From positions 1 through 8,614 of the forward strand of contig CAMLNB010000149.1 in the NCBI GenBank assembly GCA_946481205.1: a stretch of DNA of 8,614 nucleotides. Reading direction: 5' to 3'. The DNA is from an uncultured Kangiella sp. Its GTDB lineage: Bacteria; Pseudomonadota; Gammaproteobacteria; Enterobacterales; DSM-103792. This document shows, one piece after another, positions 1-7,010 of the stretch. A program made the translations under genes and the position numbers. The notes under the pieces were generated by a model. The model was not told the origin of the DNA. It worked only from the letters and a program-made list of their open reading frames with translations, and searched no databases. The stretch's first letter is position 1. Each line of letters opens with the position of its first letter.

Positions 1-7
1 GTGCGAT

Positions 8-469
8 TCAGCGCTTCTTCTCTTCCCGGTAAACCAATACCGGAATCGAACAATGCGTCAGCACTTTCTGGGTTTCCGAACCGAGCAACAAGGCCGACAC
101 ACCGCGCCGACCATGCGACGCCATGAAGATCAGATCGCAGCCCTGCTTCTTGGCGGCAGCAATGATGCCCTGCCACGGCGCATCACAGATGTCAGTTATG
201 CCATCGCTGCTGACGCCGGCCTGTTGCGCCAGCTTGGCGGCGCCTTCCAGCAAGTGCTTGGCCTCCTGCGCCCGCGCTTCGGCAAAAATCTGTTGGGCGC
301 CGGCGTCGATGATCACACCCTCACCGGCGATCACCGGCGGCACAAATGCCGGCTGGGCGTGGTAAAAGCTGACGCGCGCGCCGGCCTCACGGGCAAAACT
401 CAGAACGCGTTGCACGGTCGATTGCGACATCTCCGAACCATCGATGGGTACCAGAATATGTTTGAACAT
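8..469 (-). CDS. UspA-family universal stress protein
   Basis: A 153-residue single-domain Usp protein, the usual length for the family. Seen: the N-terminal strand ILVPIDGS (residues 5-12) with the conserved Asp10, and near the C terminus ASHGRRG (117-123) followed by LLGS (128-131) and the closing strand IPVLVY (142-147). The nucleotide loop of ATP-binding Usp proteins is G-2x-G-9x-G-S/T. Here G120-9x-G130-S131 is intact and the first Gly is Ala117, a common substitution, so ATP binding is likely but not certain. There is no signal peptide or membrane segment, so it should be cytosolic. The start ATG has a good ribosome binding site (GAGGGAG, 477-483) 7 nt upstream. Such proteins help cells survive starvation, oxygen limitation or other stress; the exact role here is unknown. 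It appears to have its own promoter with an FNR/Anr-type box, so it is probably not simply co-transcribed with the upstream acetyltransferase gene. Confidence 0.93.
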   Translation of the reverse strand: MFKHILVPIDGSEMSQSTVQRVLSFAREAGARVSFYHAQPAFVPPVIAGEGVIIDAGAQQIFAEARAQEAKHLLEGAAKLAQQAGVSSDGITDICDAPWQGIIAAAKKQGCDLIFMASHGRRGVSALLLGSETQKVLTHCSIPVLVYREEKKR

Positions 470-503
470 GGTCTTGCTCCCTCTGCCGCACGCGCATGAT
501 CAA

Positions 504-509
504 TTTGTA
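504..509 (-). promoter_or_regulatory. Putative -10 element of the usp promoter
   Basis: On the minus strand this reads TACAAA (4 of 6 matches to TATAAT). It would place transcription start near 497-498, about 30 nt upstream of the stress-protein ATG. No good -35 hexamer is visible, as expected when an activator bound near -41.5 takes over that role. The call is an inference from spacing relative to the FNR-like box. Confidence 0.45.
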
Positions 510-532
510 CGCCCATTCGTCAGTCACTGCAC

Positions 533-546
533 CTGATTTGGATCAA
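533..546 (-). promoter_or_regulatory. FNR/Anr-type box upstream of the usp gene
   Basis: The minus strand reads TTGATCCAAATCAG, which matches the FNR/Anr consensus TTGAT-N4-ATCAA at 9 of 10 defined positions. Its centre (539.5) lies about 41.5 nt upstream of the start site predicted from the -10 element at 504-509, the classic class II activating position. FNR and Anr are oxygen-sensing iron-sulfur regulators of the CRP family. FNR/Anr control of universal stress genes is known in gammaproteobacteria, including Pseudomonas. That the site is used in this organism is an inference. Confidence 0.68.
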
Positions 547-581
547 GCCTTCAGCACATACTGCGTCAAAGTGACATCGCC

Positions 582-1085
582 TCAGGCCTGCCCAACCAGC
601 CTTGATCGCCGCTCCATCAACACGGTGTCCTGCCAGACACCGTCGCGCTGGGCAATGCGCTCACGGTAACCTACCTCACGAAAGCCACAGGCCTTGTGCA
701 AGGCAATGCTGGCGGTGTTGCGTCGGTTGATGGTGCCCTGCAGCGTCCAGAAGCCGGCCGCCTCCGACGCGTCGATCAAGGCCTGTAGCAATTGCCGGCC
801 GATGCCCTGCCCTTGCGCGGTACTGGCGACATAGACGCTGAGCTCAGCGACGCCGCGGTAACAGGCTCGTGCGGAGATCGCCGACAACACCGCCCAGCCG
901 AGCAGCTGCCCCGCCTGTTCTGCCACCAGCCGTGGTGCCGGCAGAAACCGCTGATTGAAACCGGCCCAATCCGGGCATTCGGTTTCAAACGTGGCGATAC
1001 CCGAAGCGATACCTTTGGCGAAAATGGCGAGCACCGCACTGGCATCGCTATGCTGCATGTCACGTAACTGAACTGGCTGCCCCAT
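582..1085 (-). CDS. GNAT N-acetyltransferase, phosphinothricin/amino-acid acetyltransferase type
   Basis: A 167-residue cytosolic acetyl-CoA-dependent N-acetyltransferase. The fold is visible in order: GIATFE (29-34), the strand LLGWAVLS (61-68), Y76 and the AELSVYV strand (80-86), the acetyl-CoA loop QGQGIG (91-96, the Q/R-x-x-G-x-G motif), and the NTASIALHKACGF segment (123-135) with the Asn and Ser typical of this group. The pattern resembles Pat/Bar and the E. coli MnaT (YncA) enzymes, which acetylate phosphinothricin, methionine sulfoximine or methionine-like amino acids. The real substrate cannot be told from sequence. The open frame extends to 1160, but that would overlap the upstream gene by over 50 nt and add residues without family character. 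The ATG at 1083-1085 starts the recognisable domain and has a weak GGTGA 10 nt upstream; a GTG directly before it (1086-1088) is a possible alternative. It lies 22 nt after the EF-hand gene, so the two are probably co-transcribed. No terminator is evident between it and the usp gene. Confidence 0.88.
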   Translation of the reverse strand: MGQPVQLRDMQHSDASAVLAIFAKGIASGIATFETECPDWAGFNQRFLPAPRLVAEQAGQLLGWAVLSAISARACYRGVAELSVYVASTAQGQGIGRQLLQALIDASEAAGFWTLQGTINRRNTASIALHKACGFREVGYRERIAQRDGVWQDTVLMERRSRLVGQA

Positions 1086-1107
1086 CACGACGTTTTCACC
1101 ACTGTCA

Positions 1108-3237
1108 TCACGCTGCGATACCAAGCCAGCCCTGCAGAATGCCCTTGTACCAGAGCACACCCGCTGCGATCACCAACAGCAGCAGCACATACCACGGCCA
1201 CAATGAACGCTTTTCGGCATAGGGATCCGTCAATGCCCGTTCAGCACCTGCAGGCAGCGCCGCGATACTCGTCAGCGCGGTGCCGAATGGAATGTTGATC
1301 TTGGCCATCGTGTTCACGGCCCAACCATTGGCATCGAGGATCGGACCGAGGTTGCGCTGGCGCAGCTTGAACCAGGCCATGATCATCGACGGACCGGAAA
1401 CCAGCAGCAGCACACCGACCAGCGCCAGCGGCATCTGCCACCATTCCAGCGCCAGAAAACCACTGACGACTGCCGCCAGCGCTGTACCGATGGCACCAAT
1501 TGCCAAGCCGATCGCGGCGAAAATACCGGCGAATTTCGCAACATCGAACGGCGCTGCCGGTGCCGGCTTTTCACCGGCAGTGACTTTGCCGGTGGCATCG
1601 GTGACGCCAGCCGCTGATTTTTCTTCAATGGCTTTGTCTTTCGAGGCAGCGAATTTCTGGGCCTGCTCCGAGATCATCCGAGCAATGCGTCGGTAAGGTG
1701 TAAAGAAGGCCTCGCGAACGCTGATCGGATTCTCGACAATCTTGGTCACCGTCGCGTCCCAATCATGGCCGGCGCGGTCGTAGTAAATGCCGTTGCGGCC
1801 AACCATCAAATTACCGGCATCGCCTGCGGTCACGGCGGCAACAATGGTCAGCTTCTCGCCCGTGCTCTTACGCAGGCAATCGCAATACAGCAGGTACGCA
1901 CGCGACAACCCGGCCAAGGCGCCGTGTTTGCCAGCATCATTGACGCGCACCACCAGATCGCAACTGCGGCCATCGATAAAGAGTGTGCCGTTCTGAAATA
2001 CCGCTTTGTCCTTTCGGGCAAAAAAATCACGGAAGTTGACGAAGTTGTTCAACAGCACGCGCAGGTAACGCTGGTAGCGCACCAGTTTATCAACAGAGAC
2101 AATCTCGGCGGCCTCATCGGCATGTTCCAGATCATCGGCGATAGCGGCGCTCAGCGCCGCGACAGCGCCGCCGGCCAGCACGGCGGTCAATCGCTCGACA
2201 CCGAGCATGTTGACCGGACTGTCCGGTTGGGCCGCTTGCCAGGTCTCAAACGGCGCCAGCTTTTGCTTGAGCTGCGTCCAGGCGGATTTGCTCAGGTTTT
2301 CGGTTTTGCCGTGCACCGCGACAATCAGCGGCTTCAGCGCATCGATTTCAGCTTGCCAGGCCGGATTCAAACCCAGCACCAGCGGCAGTTCACGGCCAGG
2401 CTCAATGCGGGCAATCGGCAGGCTTTCCGAAGCCGCGCTATCGGTGTTCAGCAGTTGCGCACCGATGCTGGTCAGCTCGCTTTCACTGCCATTCAGGGCG
2501 GTAACTGCGCGGGCATCATAACTGGCCAGATCGCAGCGAACAAAATAGTCATCGACTTTGGCGCGTACGACTGCGAGTGCTGACGCGTACGCAGCGGTCT
2601 GTTCAGCAAAAGGCAGTTGTTCGGCGCTTGCCGCTTTGTGCCAATCGACGCAGGCTCGCGCCGCCGCCACAAAGGCGTCGAGCTTGGCCTGTGAGACACC
2701 GATGGCGCCACTGCGATCTGTTTCACCGCCAAGCGTCGTGACAATATCGGCAATCAGCTGCTTCACGTCAGCATCATCGACCGACTCGGCTGGCACAATG
2801 CCATCACCATTGGGGCGTTGTGGCGGAAAAATCTTGCCCAAATCATCCGTGTCAGAGACTGACAGTTCCGCCGCGCTTTTGCCAAGATTGGCCACCATCT
2901 CGCGCGCCGAGGCCAGCAATTTGGCACCTTCCGGATGTTGCGCATTGATGGCTGCCAGCGGCAGAGCATCGCCTTGCAGCAACACCTCGGGCTGCTGCAA
3001 AACCGACAGCGCCCATTTGACGGCCGCCAGAATTTCCGGAACCCGTACCCGACCATCGCCATCGGCATCGATATAGCTCAGCGTACGCGCATCGAACTCC
3101 AAGCCCTGCGTGGGGCAGGCCAATGCGGCCCACAGTTTCTGATCCAATTCGGCCAGAGCCTGCCAGTCGGATATGCGATCGAGTCGAACCTGATCAAAAC
3201 CGCCGGAGCGGAAGAACTGCCACTGATGTGCGGTCAT
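1108..3237 (-). CDS. Conserved membrane-anchored EF-hand protein of unknown function
   Basis: A 709-residue protein of unknown function. Residues 57-68 (DADGDGRVRVPE) form a canonical EF-hand loop with Asp at positions 1, 3 and 5, Gly at 6 and Glu at 12, so calcium binding is likely. A second, degenerate Asn-Gly-Asp-Gly stretch lies around 143-151. The long middle part (about 160-520) is soluble and helical, with a compact conserved-looking region near 388-515. A charged, Ala/Lys-rich linker (about 528-565) leads to a membrane segment with hydrophobic helices near 571-597, 602-622 and 680-697. No signal peptide is seen, so the large domain is probably cytoplasmic; this is inference. The open frame runs up to 3348, but the ATG at 3235-3237 has AAGGA 7 nt upstream, and the residues before it look like translated intergenic DNA. 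I recall similar conserved hypothetical proteins with the same juxtamembrane region, but no assigned function. The gene probably heads a two-gene unit with the acetyltransferase that follows. Confidence 0.9.
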   Translation of the reverse strand: MTAHQWQFFRSGGFDQVRLDRISDWQALAELDQKLWAALACPTQGLEFDARTLSYIDADGDGRVRVPEILAAVKWALSVLQQPEVLLQGDALPLAAINAQHPEGAKLLASAREMVANLGKSAAELSVSDTDDLGKIFPPQRPNGDGIVPAESVDDADVKQLIADIVTTLGGETDRSGAIGVSQAKLDAFVAAARACVDWHKAASAEQLPFAEQTAAYASALAVVRAKVDDYFVRCDLASYDARAVTALNGSESELTSIGAQLLNTDSAASESLPIARIEPGRELPLVLGLNPAWQAEIDALKPLIVAVHGKTENLSKSAWTQLKQKLAPFETWQAAQPDSPVNMLGVERLTAVLAGGAVAALSAAIADDLEHADEAAEIVSVDKLVRYQRYLRVLLNNFVNFRDFFARKDKAVFQNGTLFIDGRSCDLVVRVNDAGKHGALAGLSRAYLLYCDCLRKSTGEKLTIVAAVTAGDAGNLMVGRNGIYYDRAGHDWDATVTKIVENPISVREAFFTPYRRIARMISEQAQKFAASKDKAIEEKSAAGVTDATGKVTAGEKPAPAAPFDVAKFAGIFAAIGLAIGAIGTALAAVVSGFLALEWWQMPLALVGVLLLVSGPSMIMAWFKLRQRNLGPILDANGWAVNTMAKINIPFGTALTSIAALPAGAERALTDPYAEKRSLWPWYVLLLLVIAAGVLWYKGILQGWLGIAA

Positions 3238-3344
3238 GGTGCCGTCCTTGTTGTGAGATGAGACAGCGCGGTCAAAGCAGGCGCTGGCCATCTTTGAGAG
3301 AACGCGGTAGCGGACAGCGGCAAGCCATCCCCGCGCATCTGGCA

Positions 3345-3373
3345 ACATTAGGACAAGCGTGCCGAGTCGGCAA
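3345..3373 (-). promoter_or_regulatory. Weak candidate sigma-70 promoter for the EF-hand gene
   Basis: On the minus strand TTGCCG (3368-3373) and TAATGT (3345-3350) are separated by 17 nt, the ideal spacing. They match the -35 and -10 consensus at only 4 and 3 of 6 positions. The site lies between the trp terminator and the EF-hand start, where a promoter is needed. The rest of the stretch from 3238 to 3398 shows no gene and no other clear signal. Confidence 0.27.
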
Positions 3374-3398
3374 GCGTGGCCGCAGAGCGGTCCTGACG

Positions 3399-3437
3399 AA
3401 AAAAACCGGAAGGCCCGCTAATGCGGGCCTTCTGGTT
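3399..3437 (-). terminator. Rho-independent terminator of the trp operon
   Basis: A 15-bp stem (3404-3418 with 3423-3437, one G-T wobble) closes a 4-nt loop. Read on the minus strand it is followed directly by a run of T complementary to the seven A at 3399-3405, so the first T residues also pair in the stem. It begins 37 nt past the trpA stop codon and works in the direction of the trp genes. The plus strand has no T run after the stem, so it is one-directional. It separates the trp operon from the EF-hand/acetyltransferase unit. Confidence 0.95.
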
Positions 3438-3473
3438 GTCATACCGCAGAGTCTTGCAGCGGCAGCAGAACGC

Positions 3474-4280
3474 TTACGCAGACTTCAACGTCGCCGCCTT
3501 CAATTCACGGACATAGGCCAGCACCGGTTCCAGCGACGCACCCGGCGCCAACTCAGCAAAGCGCTTGACCAACGCCGACCCGACAATCACGCCGGCCGCA
3601 CCGGCCTGCAAGGCGCCGCGCACATGCTCCGCTGCGGAAATGCCGAAGCCGAGCACCGCGGGCGCCGCGTGATGGCCTGCAAGTGCGGCGATCAGATGCT
3701 CCAGCGGCATGTTGGCAGCCGTCTCGGAACCGGTGACACCGGCGCGTGACAGCAGGTAAACATAGCCTTGTGACAAGCGCGCGACATCGGCCTGTGTTTG
3801 CGCATTGGCATTCGGCGGCAGAATGAACACGTTCTCGACACCAGAGGCAGCACCCGCGGCACGGATCGCCGCGGACTCGCGCACCGGCACATCGGGAATC
3901 AGCAGCGAATCGACGCCGGCCTGTTTGGCGCTGTTGAAAAAGCTCTCGACGCCGGCGCCATAAACCAGATTGCCGTACACCAACAACCCGATCGGTAAAC
4001 TCGCAAATGTTGCCCGCACCCGCGCGACCAGTTGCAGTGCTTGTGGCGGCGTCACGCCGGCGGCCAAAGCGCGATTGGCAGCAGCGACGATGGTTGGCCC
4101 GTCGGCTACCGGATCGCTGTACGGAATGCCGAGTTCCAGCGCATCGGCGCCCGCCTCGACCACCGCACAGATTCTTGCGAAGGATGTTTCCAGATCCGGA
4201 TCGCCCAGCATCAAAAACGGGATCAACGCGCCTTCATTGCGGTCCCGCAGGCGGGCAAACATATCCTGATAACGCTTCAT
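3474..4280 (-). CDS. trpA: Tryptophan synthase alpha subunit
   Basis: A 268-residue (beta/alpha)8-barrel protein, the same length as E. coli TrpA. It splits indole-3-glycerol phosphate into glyceraldehyde 3-phosphate and indole, which passes through a tunnel to TrpB in the alpha2-beta2 complex. The catalytic pair falls at the E. coli numbers: Glu49 in LELGIPYSDP and Asp60 in ADGPT. Also visible are the loop-6 region LLSRAGVTG and the phosphate-binding GFGIS. The frame opens 15 nt earlier at a TTG (4295), but the ATG at 4278-4280 aligns with the E. coli N terminus (MKRYQDMF against MERYESLF) and has GAGGG 8 nt upstream. That ribosome binding site contains the last bases of the trpB stop codon, which suggests translational coupling and so balanced production of the two subunits. 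It is the last gene of the operon; the terminator follows. Confidence 0.98.
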   Translation of the reverse strand: MKRYQDMFARLRDRNEGALIPFLMLGDPDLETSFARICAVVEAGADALELGIPYSDPVADGPTIVAAANRALAAGVTPPQALQLVARVRATFASLPIGLLVYGNLVYGAGVESFFNSAKQAGVDSLLIPDVPVRESAAIRAAGAASGVENVFILPPNANAQTQADVARLSQGYVYLLSRAGVTGSETAANMPLEHLIAALAGHHAAPAVLGFGISAAEHVRGALQAGAAGVIVGSALVKRFAELAPGASLEPVLAYVRELKAATLKSA

Positions 4281-4288
4281 TTCGTTCG

Positions 4289-4294
4289 CCCTCA
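4289..4294 (-). promoter_or_regulatory. trpA ribosome binding site overlapping the trpB stop codon
   Basis: The minus strand reads TGAGGG: the TGA ends trpB, and GAGGG is the Shine-Dalgarno sequence for the trpA ATG 8 nt further on. This decides the trpA start in favour of 4280 over the TTG at 4295. It also means ribosomes finishing trpB are already placed at the trpA start. Confidence 0.8.
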
Positions 4295-5488
4295 ATGCGC
4301 TGCGGCAGCGTCGAGCACGCTGCGAACATGGTTCAGATCTTTGTCACCGCGCCCAGACAGATTGACGATGACGTTCATCGGTTCCGTCACGGTCTTGGCA
4401 AGCTGCTCGGCGTAAGCCAATGCATGTGCCGACTCGAGCGCTGGAATAATGCCCTCCTCTTTTGCCAAGCGCTGAAAGGCGGCCAATGCCGGTTCGTCAT
4501 TGATCGCGACGTACTGGGCCCGGCCAATCGACTGCAAATGTGCATGCTCCGGCCCCACCGCCGGGTAATCCAGTCCGGCCGATACCGAATGCGATTCTTC
4601 AATCTGGCCGTCGGCATCCTGCATCACATAGGTGAACGCGCCGTGCAAGATACCCGGCGTGCCGGCGCACAGCGTCGCACCGTGCTTGCCACTGGCAATG
4701 CCATGACCACCGGGTTCGACTCCGATCAGTTTCACCGACGTGTCCGCAACAAAATCACTGAAAATACCGATGGCATTCGAGCCACCGCCGACGCAGGCGA
4801 TGACCGCATCCGGCAAGCTGCCGATTTGCTCTAGTATCTGCGCCCGCGCCTCCTTGCCGATAACGCGTTGAAATTCGCGTACCAGTAGCGGGAACGGATA
4901 CGGACCCGCTGCCGTGCCAAGCAGATAATGCGTGGTCTCGAAACTCGCGGCCCAATCGCGCAGCGCTTCGTTGACCGCATCTTTCAACGAGGCACTGCCC
5001 GCTTCGACCGGCACTACCTTGGCGCCGAACAACTCCATGCGGAACACATTCATCTGCTGGCGCTGGATATCTTTTGCGCCCATGTAAATGACGCATTCCA
5101 GTCCGAGCAGCGCGCAAGCCAGCGCCGTCGCGACCCCGTGCTGACCGGCACCGGTTTCGGCAATAACGCGTTTCTTGCCCATGCGCTGGGTCAGCAGCGC
5201 CTGCGCCAGCACCTGATTGGTTTTGTGGGCACCGCCATGCAACAAATCCTCGCGTTTCAGGAACACCCGCAGCGGCGTATCGCGCAGAAAATTGCGGCAT
5301 TCGTAGAGCGGCGTCGGCCGACCAGCGTAATCGCTCAGCAGCTTGTTGAGCTGCTGATGGAAGCTCGGGTCGCGCTGCGCATCCTGAAATGCAGCGGCAA
5401 GCTGATCCAGCGCCGGCAACAGAATCTCTGGCACATACTGGCCGCCATAGGGGCCGAACCGGGTAACATCTTCAGCAGGAGCACTCAT
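4292..5488 (-). CDS. trpB: Tryptophan synthase beta subunit
   Basis: A 398-residue pyridoxal-phosphate enzyme of fold type II that condenses indole with L-serine to give tryptophan, in complex with TrpA. Seen: the N-terminal signature [11 protein letters not shown]; the Schiff-base lysine Lys89 in HGGAHKTNQ, equivalent to Lys87 of Salmonella; the catalytic Glu111 in AETGAGQHG, equivalent to Glu109; and the phosphate-cradling GGGSNA (234-239). The length and the full set of motifs indicate an ordinary TrpB1, not the stand-alone TrpB2 type. Two ATG codons lie in tandem (5489-5491 and 5486-5488). The second is preferred because AGAGAG (5495-5500) then sits 6 nt upstream rather than 3; the difference is one residue. 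It follows trpCF after a spacer of about 70 nt that carries inverted repeats, the only loose junction in this operon. Confidence 0.98.
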   Translation of the reverse strand: MSAPAEDVTRFGPYGGQYVPEILLPALDQLAAAFQDAQRDPSFHQQLNKLLSDYAGRPTPLYECRNFLRDTPLRVFLKREDLLHGGAHKTNQVLAQALLTQRMGKKRVIAETGAGQHGVATALACALLGLECVIYMGAKDIQRQQMNVFRMELFGAKVVPVEAGSASLKDAVNEALRDWAASFETTHYLLGTAAGPYPFPLLVREFQRVIGKEARAQILEQIGSLPDAVIACVGGGSNAIGIFSDFVADTSVKLIGVEPGGHGIASGKHGATLCAGTPGILHGAFTYVMQDADGQIEESHSVSAGLDYPAVGPEHAHLQSIGRAQYVAINDEPALAAFQRLAKEEGIIPALESAHALAYAEQLAKTVTEPMNVIVNLSGRGDKDLNHVRSVLDAAAAH

Positions 5489-5502
5489 CATTTTCTCTCT
5501 GT

Positions 5503-5558
5503 AAAAGGTTCCACTTTTGAGGCCGTCTCCTTCGCCAAATCGGCCCCAATAGAAAAGT
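5503..5558 (-). repeat. Inverted repeats in the trpCF-trpB spacer
   Basis: In the spacer between trpCF and trpB, 6-nt arms at 5513-5518 and 5553-5558 enclose a second pair of 5-nt arms at 5521-5525 and 5541-5545, which could form one nested stem in the mRNA. Bases 5514-5518 can instead pair with 5503-5507 (5 bp, 6-nt loop), closer to the trpB start. The stems are short and no T run follows, so this is not a terminator. A role in mRNA processing or in trpB translation is possible but unproven. Confidence 0.35.
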
Positions 5559-7010
5559 TCAACTGCGCAACGTGCCGAACAGCGCCGTCACCTTCTGTTC
5601 GTCTTTGATGCCCGGTGCCGATTCGACACCGGAGTTCACATCGAGCACAGCGGCGCCGATTGCTCGCGCAGCCTGGATATTGTCCGACTGCAAACCACCG
5701 GCCAGCACCACCCGCGACAACGGTAGCGATGACTGCGCGTGCAGCAGTTGCCAATCAAACCGGGTGCCATTGCCGCCCCGCGCACCGCCAATACCGCTGT
5801 CAAACAGAACCCGGTCTGCGGCGCTGGCGGTCGCATCAAGCGAAGCAACGACCCGTTGCACTTTCCACACTTCAATGCCCGGCAACAGCGACTTTACCGT
5901 CACAATGTCGGTTTCACTGTGTTCGCCATGCAGTTGCACAGCAAACAGGTTCAGCTCACGTGCCGTCGCCACCACCTCATCAATGTCATTGCTGGTAAAC
6001 ACGCCGACATAGCGCAGCGGCGCAAATTGTTGAATGGCTTTGGCCTGCGGTACATTGACACGCCGTGGCGATTCCGGCGCGAAGATAAAACCACCGAATA
6101 CCGCGCCTTGGCGATAAGCCAGCCGCGCGTCATCGGTGCGCGTCAGACCACAGATTTTTACCGCGCCAAACGCCAGCTCACGAGCCGCCAAATCGATGCG
6201 ATCTGACTTCATCAGACTGGAGCCCACCAGAAAGGCTTTCGCATGTCGACCAAGCCGGCGCACATCGGCATGCGAGCCGATACCGGATTCGGCGACGATC
6301 AGGCGATCAGCCGGGATCTGCGGGGCCAACTGTTCGGTGACGGCTAAATCAATGGTCAGGGTTTTCAGATCACGGTTGTTGATGCCAATGATAGCGGCGC
6401 CGAGCGCGATCGCTCGCTGAAGCTCGGCGGCATCGTGAACCTCGGTCAAAATGCCAAGGCCGAGCGCATCGGCTTCAGCAGCGCAGGCACGATAGCTGTT
6501 GTCGTCGAGCACGGACAGCATCAGCAGCACGGCGTCTGCGCCATAAGCCCAAGCCTCGCGAACCTGATATGGCTCCAGCGTAAAGTCCTTGCGCAGCACC
6601 GGCGCGGCCGTACGCGCTCTGACTTCGGCAATGTGATCGAGATGACCACCAAAATAGGTTTCGTCAGTCAACACAGAAATGACATCAGCGATGCCGGCAT
6701 AACTGTCGGCAATCTCGGCCAGCGTGAACTGCCGACGCAGCACGCCTTGTGATGGCGAGGCACGTTTGCATTCCATGATGAAGCGCTTGCCCGGCGCCCG
6801 TAGCGCGCCAGCGAAATCACGAACCGGTCCAAACTCAAGCGGACGACGCAGAATCGGCCGCAGCTGTTTGGCCTGCGCCAGTTCCAAGCGCTTGTTGGCG
6901 ACAATTTCCGCCAGCACATTGCGCGCAGGCGGCGCCACCTGCGGCACGATCGTCGCTTGCGAAGCAAGCGCCTGTGGTATCAACGACGGGCTTTGTGCAT
7001 CAGCCGACAT
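5559..7010 (-). CDS. trpCF: Bifunctional indole-3-glycerol phosphate synthase / phosphoribosylanthranilate isomerase
   Basis: A 483-residue fusion of two barrel enzymes that carry out two successive steps of tryptophan synthesis. The N-terminal IGPS domain (about 31-280) has Glu80 and Lys82 in MECKRASPS, Lys141 in LRKDF, Glu190 in LTEV, NNRDL (211-215) and AESGI (240-244). The C-terminal isomerase domain (about 283-483) has KICGLTR with the catalytic Cys287 and LDVNSGVES with the acid Asp457. It aligns throughout with E. coli TrpC (about 452 residues), except that 30 extra residues rich in Ala, Ser, Pro and Gln precede the conserved [10 protein letters not shown] segment. The ATG at 7008-7010 has AGGAG (7018-7022) 7 nt upstream; a GTG nearer the domain has no visible ribosome binding site, so the extension is probably real. 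A longer frame to 7139 lies wholly inside trpD and is rejected. Its first 11 nt overlap the end of trpD. Confidence 0.97.
   Translation of the reverse strand: MSADAQSPSLIPQALASQATIVPQVAPPARNVLAEIVANKRLELAQAKQLRPILRRPLEFGPVRDFAGALRAPGKRFIMECKRASPSQGVLRRQFTLAEIADSYAGIADVISVLTDETYFGGHLDHIAEVRARTAAPVLRKDFTLEPYQVREAWAYGADAVLLMLSVLDDNSYRACAAEADALGLGILTEVHDAAELQRAIALGAAIIGINNRDLKTLTIDLAVTEQLAPQIPADRLIVAESGIGSHADVRRLGRHAKAFLVGSSLMKSDRIDLAARELAFGAVKICGLTRTDDARLAYRQGAVFGGFIFAPESPRRVNVPQAKAIQQFAPLRYVGVFTSNDIDEVVATARELNLFAVQLHGEHSETDIVTVKSLLPGIEVWKVQRVVASLDATASAADRVLFDSGIGGARGGNGTRFDWQLLHAQSSLPLSRVVLAGGLQSDNIQAARAIGAAVLDVNSGVESAPGIKDEQKVTALFGTLRS
6954..6970 (-). repeat. Perfect hairpin early in the trpCF coding sequence
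   Basis: CGCTTGC and GCAAGCG form a perfect 7-bp inverted repeat around a 3-nt loop, about 40 nt inside trpCF, in the region coding for the extra N-terminal residues. There is no following T run, so it is not a terminator. It could slow early elongation or stabilise the message, or be chance. Confidence 0.4.

Noticed and set aside
521..529. The short palindrome CAGTGACTG between the FNR-like box and the -10 element.
   Set aside because: Four-base arms are too short to support an operator claim; probably chance.
470..581. Search for a terminator after the acetyltransferase gene.
   Set aside because: No stem followed by a T run was found on the minus strand, so none is reported; read-through into the usp gene remains possible.
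1086..1160. An upstream extension of the acetyltransferase by 25 codons.
   Set aside because: It would overlap the end of the EF-hand gene, and the GNAT domain begins right after the internal ATG at 1085.
1765..2583. A 272-codon plus-strand open frame inside the EF-hand gene.
   Set aside because: It is antisense to a continuous gene with coherent domains, and its composition (Gln/His/Arg-rich) looks like the complement of Ala/Leu/Asp-rich coding sequence.
3238..3348. An upstream extension of the EF-hand gene by 37 codons.
   Set aside because: The AAGGA ribosome binding site sits just before the ATG at 3237, and the extra residues look like translated intergenic DNA and would cover the likely promoter or leader.
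4007..4834. A 275-codon plus-strand open frame across trpA and trpB.
   Set aside because: It is antisense to two clear tryptophan synthase genes, with shadow-type composition (very Arg-rich) and no family resemblance.
5488..5754. An 88-codon minus-strand frame spanning the end of trpCF and the spacer before trpB.
   Set aside because: Most of it is out of frame within the isomerase domain of trpCF, and its sequence matches no family I recognise.
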